From the NCBI GenBank assembly GCA_918797485.1, contig CAKKNE010000002.1, positions 3,996,501 to 4,060,500 on the forward strand: DNA of 64,000 nt, written 5' to 3'. Shown one piece after another: positions 37,871 to 46,300 of this stretch (position 1 is its first letter; each line of letters opens with the position of its first letter). Source of the stretch: Pelagomonas calceolata (lineage: Eukaryota > Sar > Pelagophyceae > Pelagomonadales > Pelagomonadaceae). A program made the translations under genes and the position numbers. The notes under the pieces are model-generated. The model was not told where the DNA came from and searched no databases. It was given only the letters and a program-made list of their open reading frames with translations.

Positions 37871-39127
37871 TTAGGTCCCCACGAGCGCGCCGTCGACCTC
37901 GCGCAGCGACAGCGCCACACTCAAGTCCCCGCGGCTCTCGATGTGGTGGGCCCAGTCGGCCGGAAAGAAGAGCGCGTCGCCGGGCTCTAAGATGGCCTCG
38001 ACGGCGCCCCGCGCGACCTGTTCATACGCCCCGTCGCCGCTCGGGCCAGTTTCTCCAGCCGGCAGGCCGCGCTCGTCCCCTCTCCTCAATGCGGCCTCCG
38101 CCGCGGCCGCGCCGTCCATCCTTATATCGACCCGCAGCCGCCGCGCGAGCGGCGACGCGGCGTCGTACGGCCGCAGCGCCTCCAATGTTGTGGAGGGCCA
38201 CAGCACCACTCTTTTGGAACCGGTCGCCTGTAGTAGGTGAGAGTCCTGCGCGTCGTAGTGCAGCGGCGAGTAGACGCCGCCGCGACACGCCCAGACGCGG
38301 CACGCGTCGCGTTCCCCAAAATTCCCGAGAAAACTCAAATCCACGTCACGCAATAAAGATGGCGGCGCCAGGGCCTGGACGTAGAGGTGCTCTCCATTTG
38401 GATAGACGAAGGGAGAGGCTGCCTCCCCGTTCAGCCTCGTCTCCAGCTCGGCGGCCGGAACCACCAAGGCCCTTGACAATGCTTTCGTGACGCCATCAAC
38501 AACATCGGGGTGCGACTCCCGACAGAAGCTGACGGCCGCCGACGGCGCGACCCTACAAACGGCGCCCGCCGGGAAATTTTCTGAAAGCGACCGCGCCGTC
38601 CATTGTGGTGCGGAAAACGCGCCCTTCAGGAGCACGGGCGTTTTGTTTAGGCGCGCGGCGTCGAGCGCCTCACCGTGATTGGCGTGGACCTCCTCCACGC
38701 TTTTCAGCACATCAACCCAGAGCTCGGGCAGCGGTTCGATGATAGGTGCCACGGCATCATAACCCGACGGCGCCGCGGGCGGCGGCGCCCGTCCCTCAAG
38801 CTTTGAAGCGGTCGCGCGCGGCAGGTCCTCCCAGCCGAAGCCGTCGTGGAGCATCGCCTCGAAGAAGCGCAGCGTCGCGGCGCTCCCGCCGGCCGCGAGG
38901 CCGTCGAGCACGGCGGCCCACGCTTCACAAAGCTGCGGGTCCCGCGCCTCGCGCGCGGCCTCGAGCTGGCCGAGGGCTTCGACGAGGTCGCCTCGCTTCG
39001 CGCTGGTGATGCAGGCCTTGGCTGGCGTACGTTGTTGTGCAGGCCAGGGGAAGGTGATGCTGGCCGCAGGCGCGGCTATTGCGATGATCAGGAGTGCTGT
39101 CGCAGCCATGTGTCGCATCGGTCGCAT
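37871..39127 (-). CDS. JmjC-type dioxygenase with signal peptide
   Basis: The first in-frame ATG is at 39127, giving MRPMRHMAATALLIIAIAAPAAS, a signal-peptide or signal-anchor sequence; the frame is open upstream only from a TTG. The 418-residue protein has a JmjC double-stranded beta-helix: HYDAQDSHLLQATGSKRVVLW with the iron-binding His-x-Asp, and a distal His in ADWAHHIESRGDLSVAL. EPGDALFFPADW is the usual turn before it. Cupin-like JmjC enzymes hydroxylate proteins or nucleic acid with Fe(II) and 2-oxoglutarate. The signal peptide suggests a secretory-pathway hydroxylase, not a histone demethylase. Confidence 0.8.
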   Translation of the reverse strand: MRPMRHMAATALLIIAIAAPAASITFPWPAQQRTPAKACITSAKRGDLVEALGQLEAAREARDPQLCEAWAAVLDGLAAGGSAATLRFFEAMLHDGFGWEDLPRATASKLEGRAPPPAAPSGYDAVAPIIEPLPELWVDVLKSVEEVHANHGEALDAARLNKTPVLLKGAFSAPQWTARSLSENFPAGAVCRVAPSAAVSFCRESHPDVVDGVTKALSRALVVPAAELETRLNGEAASPFVYPNGEHLYVQALAPPSLLRDVDLSFLGNFGERDACRVWACRGGVYSPLHYDAQDSHLLQATGSKRVVLWPSTTLEALRPYDAASPLARRLRVDIRMDGAAAAEAALRRGDERGLPAGETGPSGDGAYEQVARGAVEAILEPGDALFFPADWAHHIESRGDLSVALSLREVDGALVGT

Positions 39128-39318
39128 CGATGCAACAGGTTGCGCTCGTGCGACGACGTATGAGGCGGCGGGCGCAAGGCCTGTGCAAGAGCAATGGGTG
39201 CTCAAGGCCTAAAGCGGCCACAGACGTTTGGTAGGACGTTGTGAGATGACCTGAGCGACCAGTAATGATCGCGCGCGGCGTGAATCAGTAGTAATTGGGC
39301 CCGAGCTGCGACTTGCAA

Positions 39319-39341
39319 GCTAGCGTTTAGTAAGACACTAG
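39319..39341 (-). promoter_or_regulatory. CTAG promoter element, canonical copy (reverse orientation)
   Basis: On the minus strand it reads CTAGTGTCTTAC, then TAAAC, then GCTAGC. It lies between divergent ATGs at 39127 and 39415. Confidence 0.7.
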
Positions 39342-39414
39342 AATCGAAGCAAGGAGCTAAAAGGAAGTGCATTCAGCCATAGATTGCATCCAAGGCGCGA
39401 GGCGCACCGCAGCC

Positions 39415-41166
39415 ATGCGCTGGATGCGACCCGCAGCCATGCGCTGGTTAATCGCGCTGTTCGTTGCACATGCTAGGACAAATGCCAGGGGCAGTGCCAA
39501 AACAAATGCCAGGAGCAATGCGACCAGCCGCTTGGTATTTGGCAGCTGCAGCAAGGTCCACCTCCCGCAGCCGCTCTGGCCCTGGATCAGGAAACGCCAT
39601 CCGCGCGCCTGGATCTGGGCCGGCGACGCGATTTACGGGGATCGCATGGTCCGAGCCGTGCCGCTGACCTTCGAGGCGCTGGGCCCGGAGCACCTGCGCG
39701 CCGCGTATGCAACGCAGAACGCAATACCAGAGTACGCCGAGCTTAGAAAGGAGGTGCCTTATTGGATAGCGACGTGGGACGACCACGACTTCGGCCTGAA
39801 CGACGGGGGCGGCGACCTGCCCTGGCGGGACGCCTCGCAAGCTGTTTTTCTGGAGGCGATGGACCTGACCGTAGAAAGCGGGCAACATGGGGTGTATACC
39901 AGAACAACAGTGCCTGTGGAAGGCGGTTCCGTTTTAGTAATAGCGCTCGATTTGAGGTACCACAAGTCGCCGTATTCTGATGTAGATGGAGATTTTTTAG
40001 GAGAGGCCCAGTGGGCCTGGCTCGCGGAGACGCTTCAGAGTGTGAAGGAGGACGCCGTCGTGGTCGTGTCGTCGCTGCAGGTCCTGGACGAGCGCTATGG
40101 GATGGGCGAGCGCTGGGGCCGCTTCCCGGCCGCGCGGCGCCGGCTTTTGAAAGTACTGGAGTCCTGCAGGAAGCCGCTCGTCGTCGTCAGCGGCGACGTC
40201 CACATGGCCGAGCTGAATGTCGCGCGGTGCGGCGGTCGCACGCTGATCGACTTCACGTCGAGCGGCATGACGCACGCCTGGAGCCATCAGATGCGAGCCG
40301 GCTTCTCGAGGGCCTTCGCCCACGTATTGACGGCGGCCATGGCGTCGTTTCAATTCATAGCGCCGCTCGAGTGGCAGGCGAGCGACGCTGGTGGGAGGCG
40401 CATGCACTATCTGGACTTGAACTTTGGGGAATTAGATTTCGACGTGGCAAAGGGCCTTGTGACGGCGCGCGTCTTCGGGGCCGCAGAGGAGCCGGTCCTC
40501 GAGCGCACGTTTTCGTTAAGGGACTTGGGGGTGGGCGGCGCGTGCCGCCCGGTGCACGGGTTCCTCCCGCCGTGGCGCCACGCCGTCGCGCTGGCAGTCT
40601 GGGCGCTGTGCCTGGGTCTCGTCGTCGCGGCGCCGCTGGCGCTGGCCATAGTCGTCGCGCGACGCTGCCTCAGCGCGGGCCTGACAATAAACACGGCGAC
40701 GGTCGACGAGGACGCCGAGATCTTGACAAGTGCCCGCCGCGTCCGGCGCGAGGTTTTTTGTGTGGAGCAGCGCGTGCCCGTCGAGATGGAAAGGGACGCC
40801 CACGACGCGTCACCGTCGACGATCCACGTCGTCGCCTTGTATGAAGACTTCTCGCCTTGGGACGTCACGTTCGTGCCGCGGCCGGTCGGCGCGGCGCGCG
40901 TCGTCATCTCCACTGAAAAGCGCCGCGGCAAGATCGGGCGCGTCTGCGTGCTGCGGGACCACCGCCACCGGGGCATCGGGCGCCGCGTCGTGCGCGCGTG
41001 TGTGGATGCGCTGCGGCAGAAACACCCGGGCTACCTCGCGACCCTCGGGAGCCAGGTCCACGCCGTCGGCTTCTACGAGTCGCTCGGTTTTCGTTGTATC
41101 GAGGGCGAGGAGCCCTTCATGGACGGGCCCGGGTGCCTGCACCGCACGATGGTCATGGAGACCTGA
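39415..41166 (+). CDS. PhoD-like metallophosphatase fused to a GNAT acetyltransferase
   Basis: ATG 39415 gives MRWMRPAAMRWLIALFVAHA, a signal peptide, and a 583-residue protein in one unbroken exon. Residues about 35-375 form a PhoD-type phosphodiesterase/alkaline phosphatase: FGSCSK, WAGDAIYGD, WDDHDFGLNDGGGD and VSGDVHMAEL supply the metal-binding Asp, His and Asn residues. A membrane helix follows (AVALAVWALCLGLVVAAPLALAI, about 391-421). Residues about 423-583 are a GNAT N-acetyltransferase of the ElaA/YjcF kind (REVFCVEQRVPVEMERDA; acetyl-CoA loop RVCVLRDHRHRGIGRRVV). By topology the phosphatase would be lumenal and the GNAT cytosolic. Confidence 0.85.
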   Translation: MRWMRPAAMRWLIALFVAHARTNARGSAKTNARSNATSRLVFGSCSKVHLPQPLWPWIRKRHPRAWIWAGDAIYGDRMVRAVPLTFEALGPEHLRAAYATQNAIPEYAELRKEVPYWIATWDDHDFGLNDGGGDLPWRDASQAVFLEAMDLTVESGQHGVYTRTTVPVEGGSVLVIALDLRYHKSPYSDVDGDFLGEAQWAWLAETLQSVKEDAVVVVSSLQVLDERYGMGERWGRFPAARRRLLKVLESCRKPLVVVSGDVHMAELNVARCGGRTLIDFTSSGMTHAWSHQMRAGFSRAFAHVLTAAMASFQFIAPLEWQASDAGGRRMHYLDLNFGELDFDVAKGLVTARVFGAAEEPVLERTFSLRDLGVGGACRPVHGFLPPWRHAVALAVWALCLGLVVAAPLALAIVVARRCLSAGLTINTATVDEDAEILTSARRVRREVFCVEQRVPVEMERDAHDASPSTIHVVALYEDFSPWDVTFVPRPVGAARVVISTEKRRGKIGRVCVLRDHRHRGIGRRVVRACVDALRQKHPGYLATLGSQVHAVGFYESLGFRCIEGEEPFMDGPGCLHRTMVMET

Positions 41167-41865
41167 GGCTGTTATTTGTGTAAGTGTTACATTATGGAGC
41201 ACCGAACACCGGCGGCCTCGGACAGTTGATTGAGCGACAGCTCAAGCTTCATCGCCGTCGCATTCCCGGCAGCGTGTCTATCGCCTGCGTCGATAACAAC
41301 GGCGCGACGGACGTCGTCGTCCACGCGGACGACGTCTCACTGACGCGTACCTACGGCGCGTCGGGGGCGCTCGTCGCGGTCATCCTCCACGCCGCCGACG
41401 CGCCCACGGAGGGAGAGACTATAGACTAAACTTGTCCAAACCGGCGAGCGCGCGGGGTGCCCATATTTGGGACTTCATTATCGAAACGCAGCGCGGCCCC
41501 TTCCCCGTTTATGACGTCAACGTCGCCCTGGGCCTCTTCCGCGAGAATGAGATGCCGCCCGAGCTTCCTTGGACGCGGCCGCGCTTCGCCCCCGCCGAGG
41601 TCAAGGCATTGATCGAGCAGGCCCTCGCGTGGTCGCCGCCGGCGTCGGAGCCCTCGCCGCCGCCGGCCAAGAAGCCGCGCGCGCGCGCGGCGCCGCCGCG
41701 GCGCTCGTCGCGCCTCCAGAAGTAGACCTGCAGCGTCGATGGCGTGGGGAAGGTTGTACTGATAAGCACGGGGTATTTACTCACGCCATCACCGAAGCCG
41801 CCGCCCCACTCACCAACCGCAGCGGCTGTTATTTGTAAGAAACGAACTGTTACATGATTGAGCAC
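41167..41865 (+). repeat. Pair of diverged 40-45 bp direct repeats flanking a 650-bp segment
   Basis: GGCTGTTATTTGT ... AAG ... TGTTACAT ... GAGCACCG occurs at 41167-41204 and again at 41824-41865. The right copy includes the last codons and stop of the TMEM33-like gene (RCSIM on the minus strand). The left copy also reads RCSIM-stop on that strand, directly after the PhoD-GNAT gene. This suggests a duplicated 3' gene end with a later insertion or rearrangement between. Confidence 0.5.
41184..41725 (+). CDS. Doubtful small gene in two overlapping frames
   Basis: Frame A (to 41429) reads ...GSVSIACVDNNGATDVVVHA ... GALVAVILHAADAPTE. Frame B (41432-41725) reads ...AHIWDFIIETQRGPFPVYDV ... and ends in a basic KKPRARAAPPRRSSRLQK tail. 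Both look protein-like, but neither has an ATG, and the frames differ by one base. A short intron, a frameshift or a decayed copy could each explain it. No family is recognised. Confidence 0.3.
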
Positions 41866-43040
41866 CGTGGCCGGGGCTTGCCAGTGGACCCCTTCTTGGG
41901 CAGGGCCACCTGGCGCGCCAGCAGCTTCGTGAGCCGAGCGTAGCCCTTTGCGAGGAGGGGGACGCGCGCCACGACCACCACGATCCGTGCGTCGACGGCG
42001 AAGAAGGCCTCGTGGAGCGGCCCCGCCGCGGCGCCGCCCGCCGTCGCGCGCTCGAGCAGGCACCGCATCTGCAGGTACTGCCAGTACAGCAGCACGAGGA
42101 TGGGGTTGCGCCGCGGCGTCGCGAACTCGAGCAACAACACGAGCGCGGCCGTCACCTCGAAGAGCGAGCACCGCCTCAACACACCACTCGCGACGCGCCC
42201 GGAGCCGTCCAAAAACGAACCCTCACACTTTGCTATGAGTTTCAGGGAGAGGGGCCGGGTCTTCACGTTGCGCCGCAGCCTAATAACAAGCTGCGCTAAT
42301 AACGCGGCGACCTCGGCGTCGGCGACGGGGATGAGACCAAACAAGCTCCCCGACCCGACGAGCAAGATCAAAACCCCGAAGAGCCGCTGGGCGTGGGGGT
42401 CCGTGAAGAGGCGCCGCGCGTAGTCGGCGCTGAGCTTCGGCACGCCGTGCGCGCGGTAGGCGTGCAACAGCGCCGAGAGCACGGCCCAGCGCACGGCGCT
42501 CTTGTACTTGAGGCGCAGGACCGAAGAATCAGTGGTAAATGACGTGGCGTAGACAACGACACCGGCCAGACACGCCACGCGCACCAATAAATGCGGCGCG
42601 TCGAGCGCACCGAAGGGCTCCGGCGCCATCGCCACCGTATTTAATGGAGGCGGCGGCCGCCGCGGTGGCGGCCGCCGCGGCGGCGGCGCCGCGAGCTTCG
42701 CGGCCTCGCTCTGATATTCATCGCAGGTAGGATCCAGCTCGTGCGCCTTCTCATACGATTCTATTGCCTCTGTTACTTCGCCGAGGCGCCCCTGCGCCGC
42801 GCCCAAGCGCGCCCAGCCCTTGGCCCACGACGGTTTGAGCGCCGTGCACGATTCAGCATCTTCCTTAGCACCCTTGAAATCCTGGAGATGCATGCGGCAG
42901 GCGCTGCGGTTCGAGTAGAGCTTATGCGTGTCCTCGGCGTCGATGTCCTCGAGGGCCTCCGTGAAGCAGAGGGCCGCGGCCTTGTAGTCGCCGTTCTTGT
43001 AGTTCGCGCGGCCGGCCTCGGCGGCCTCCGCGGCGGCCAT
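41850..43040 (-). CDS. TPR-TMEM33-like membrane protein ending in a CaaX box
   Basis: The 396-residue product begins with three TPR units of the STI1/TTC type (GRANYKNGDYKAAALCFTEA ... SNRSACRMHLQDFKGA). A Pro/Arg linker (PPPRRPPPRRPPPP) comes next. A C-terminal half with several hydrophobic helices follows and resembles TMEM33/Pom33 (DPHAQRLFGVLILL ... ATPRRNPILVLLYWQYLQMR). TMEM33 proteins shape ER membranes and sit near nuclear pores. The last four residues, CSIM, form a CaaX prenylation signal, unusual for a multi-pass protein. The TPR part could dock chaperones. The fusion is continuous in one frame. Confidence 0.75.
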   Translation of the reverse strand: MAAAEAAEAGRANYKNGDYKAAALCFTEALEDIDAEDTHKLYSNRSACRMHLQDFKGAKEDAESCTALKPSWAKGWARLGAAQGRLGEVTEAIESYEKAHELDPTCDEYQSEAAKLAAPPPRRPPPRRPPPPLNTVAMAPEPFGALDAPHLLVRVACLAGVVVYATSFTTDSSVLRLKYKSAVRWAVLSALLHAYRAHGVPKLSADYARRLFTDPHAQRLFGVLILLVGSGSLFGLIPVADAEVAALLAQLVIRLRRNVKTRPLSLKLIAKCEGSFLDGSGRVASGVLRRCSLFEVTAALVLLLEFATPRRNPILVLLYWQYLQMRCLLERATAGGAAAGPLHEAFFAVDARIVVVVARVPLLAKGYARLTKLLARQVALPKKGSTGKPRPRCSIM

Positions 43041-43188
43041 CGTTGCGGTGCGGGCAGCCGCGATTTCGGAGATGGGCAGCCGTGAGATCTCGAGAGTGCG
43101 GGGCCTCTGGCCGAGTCGACGACCGGCCGAGACTTCTCGGCAGGCGTCCGCAGATGCGTCGCGCGTAGCCGAAGAGTTTCGTTTGCTT

Positions 43189-43208
43189 GCTAGTGTCTTA
43201 CAGCTAGC
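43189..43208 (+). promoter_or_regulatory. CTAG promoter element, canonical short copy
   Basis: GCTAGTGTCTTACAGCTAGC, preceded by GCTT as in other copies, lies between divergent starts at 43040 and 43376. With only 20 bp it is the shortest copy. Confidence 0.7.
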
Positions 43209-43375
43209 TCACGCCGCGGGTCAATTCACAGTTGCATCGACGCTGCCCGAGAACGCCGCGGGTGCGCCGCAAGCAGCGCGCAAGCAGGGCATCGGAGAGG
43301 GCCTGTCTCTCGGGTTGAGCCATACGGTCGGTCTTCGACGCTCCGGTGTGTTGCAGGCCGGCCGCAACCCCAACC

Positions 43376-46300
43376 ATGCGCTACCTCGAGATCCTCGCCT
43401 CCTACGTGCCCCAGGTCGTCGTAAGACATCTGCTGGATAGCCCGGACGCCCCGACGCCGAGTAGAAAAACGCTAGAGACGGTCTGTATGTTTTGCGACGT
43501 GTCGGGCTTTACACGTTTGACGGAGCGTTTGGCAATTACAGGAGAGGGCGCCGAGGGCCTGAAGAAGACGTTGAATTCGTACTTCGGGCAGCTGAACCGC
43601 ATCGTCGCGGGCCACGGCGGCGACATTTTTAAATTCGCGGGCGACGCCGTGATAGTCCTGTGGCCCGCCGACGAGCCTCTTCAGTTAATAGCGCGGCGCG
43701 CGGCGCGGTGCGCTTTGGAAGTGCAGGCCGCCTTGCATTCTGATAGTGAAGATAGTTTGAGCGTGAAGATCGGACTGGGGGTCGGACAAGCGGCGACGCT
43801 GCACGTAGGTGGGAATAATGGAAGAGCGGAGTGTATTTGTGTCGGGCCCCTCATGGCCCAGGCTTTTGCTGGAGAAGGTCACGCGTCTCCGGGCGACGTC
43901 ATCGCGTCGAAGGAGTGCTGGGCACTAATCCGGTCTCATTTCTCCGGGACGGTACAAGGAGACGGCTTCGTGAAGATCATCAGAGCGCGCACGTCGCTGA
44001 AGCAAAAAGGCCTCTCGCAGAAACTATCCAAGCGCCTGCGGAAGGCGCCGCCCGCCGTCGCTGAAAGATTGGAGGCCTACGTGCCCCGCGCGGTCCTCGC
44101 GTCCCTAAAAGGCCGGAGCGGCGGTAGGGATGCGGAGCGCTGGGCGGGGGAGACGGTCTCGTGCTGCTGCGTCTTCATGGACCTGGGGCTCGATGGCGAC
44201 ACCTTGGACCGGGCTTTGCATGATGATGGAGCTTTACGAAGCGTCCACGCGGCCTTTGCTGCCGCCCAGGCCGCGGTCTACGCGTACGAAGGCGCGGTGA
44301 ACAAGTTTTTACATGATGACAAGGGCTCGACATTAATCGCCTGCTGGGGCCTGCCCCCCTACGCCTTCGCGGACGACGCCACGCGATGCGTCCGGGCGGC
44401 GCTGCGGGCATTCGCGTCATTGACGGAGCTAGGATTGACACCATCAATAGGCGTCACGAAGGGCGACGCCTACTGCGGCGTCACGGGGTCGATCCAGCGG
44501 CGCGAGTACACGGTGCTGGGCGACTCCATCAACCTCGCGGCGCGCCTCATGGCCCAGAAGAACGGAGTGGTCGTGGACGCGGCCATCGCCTCCGAAACAT
44601 CTCTAAATGTGGAAGCTCTGGGCGAGGTCCAGGTCAAGGGCCGGAACGCGCCCGTGGCCATCTACCGACCGACCGATACAATTCGGGAAACTCACGACGA
44701 GGACCGCGTCTGCACCATACCGTCGTCGTCAGCAAGACGGCCGTCCTCTTCCACATGTTTGTGCGCGATTATTGACGTCGAGGCGCCCTCCTCCCCGTCG
44801 AGCGAGTCCGCTTCCATCAAGCGGTGTCGGCACTTGTGGAAAGCTCTGGAAAAGTGCGCCTTCGGCGACGAGAGCCGCGACCGCTTGAAACGGAGGGCCC
44901 TGGACCTGAAGGTCTCGAGTTTTGAGGGAGGCCGCTGCGTCGTGGAGTGCGGGTCGGGTCCTTGGGCGCCCTGCCTCGAGTTAGACTTAGAAGGCTGTGA
45001 GACCGTGCGCGACTTAAGACTGCGAGCCCACGCGGCGGCCGTCTCCCAACGACTCGTCTCGGGCCGGCGGCCCTCGACGACGCGGCACGCCCAAAGGTCG
45101 CCCTTCCACCGGGCGCTACGGACGGCCTCGCCGCGGATGCCCTTCTTCTTCCGCACGCCCACCTCATCTGAGAGCGACGGCTTCTTCGCCGACAAACCGC
45201 CGCCGGGCGCGCACGCCTTCGTGCTCAAGGTCCGCGGGTGCCGCTGCTGGCTGCCCGACGATTTACCATTAAACGACATGTTGGGCTTCGTGGCGGCCCA
45301 GCTCGAAGTGCCCGAAGGCGACCTGCGGGCGCCGGGCACGGGGCCGCACGCGTGGCCGAGTGGCGGCGGTTGCGTGCGATTATGTCTCGTACCAAAAGAA
45401 AACGTGTTGGACCTGACGAGCCGCGCGGCGCGGGTGCGCGCCGCGCTCTTCGCCGGGTTGCGGGAGGGCGGTCTTGTGGTTGTGGAGGGCGAGGCCGGCG
45501 TCGGCAAGACGCGGCGCCTGGAGGCGTTTGCGACGAGCGCCGACGCGGCCGGGCTGGTCGTGACGCGCTCCATTAATGATGATGGCGACGTCCTCGTCGT
45601 CGACGACGCCCAAAACCTGGACGCGTCGGGCTGGCGCGCGCTGCGCTCAAAGGAGGGTCTCGTCGTCGTGGCCACGCGGCCGCTGCGGACCTGGCCGCCC
45701 TGGCGCGGCGAGGCCTTGTACGAGGCGCGCAAAGTGGTCGAGGGGAGTTTGGTGTTGGACGGCCTCCCGCGCGAAGAGCTCGACCTGATCGTTTCGACGA
45801 AAGTGGCGGCGGACGTGAGTCACGAGTTTAGTGAAGCCGTCGCCGCCTACGCGCAAAACAACCCGGCCGTCGCCGTCGAGTTAATCGATGAACTCGCGGA
45901 CCGCCAGCAGCTCCTCAAAACAAACGGCGTCGTGTCATTTATAGGAGACGAGTTCCCTTTGTCCGAAAAAACGCGCGGCGCCATGACCGAGCGCCTCAAC
46001 GGCCTCGAGGCGGCGGCATTAGTGGTTCTCAAGGCCGCCTGCGTCGCGGATCGACCGGTACACCGCCGCGACCTCGTCGAGTGCCACGGCGTCGCCGAGG
46101 GCGGCCGCGCGGCGCGCGATTTACAAGCGGGCGTGCGCATGCTCGAGCGAAGTGGTTTGTTGCGGTTGGTCGGTGACGATGTGGTGGACGTGGCGCACGG
46201 CGCGCCGATGCGCGCGACGTGCCTGAGGAGGACGCTCGTCGCCGACGCGCAACTCATTTCAGATAGGCTTGTAAGGCTGGAAGCGAGGCAGCGTTTGATG

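Noticed and set aside
42640-42700. Short GGC/CCG repeats
   Set aside because: They encode the Pro/Arg linker of the TPR-TMEM33 protein; simple codon bias, not a separate element.
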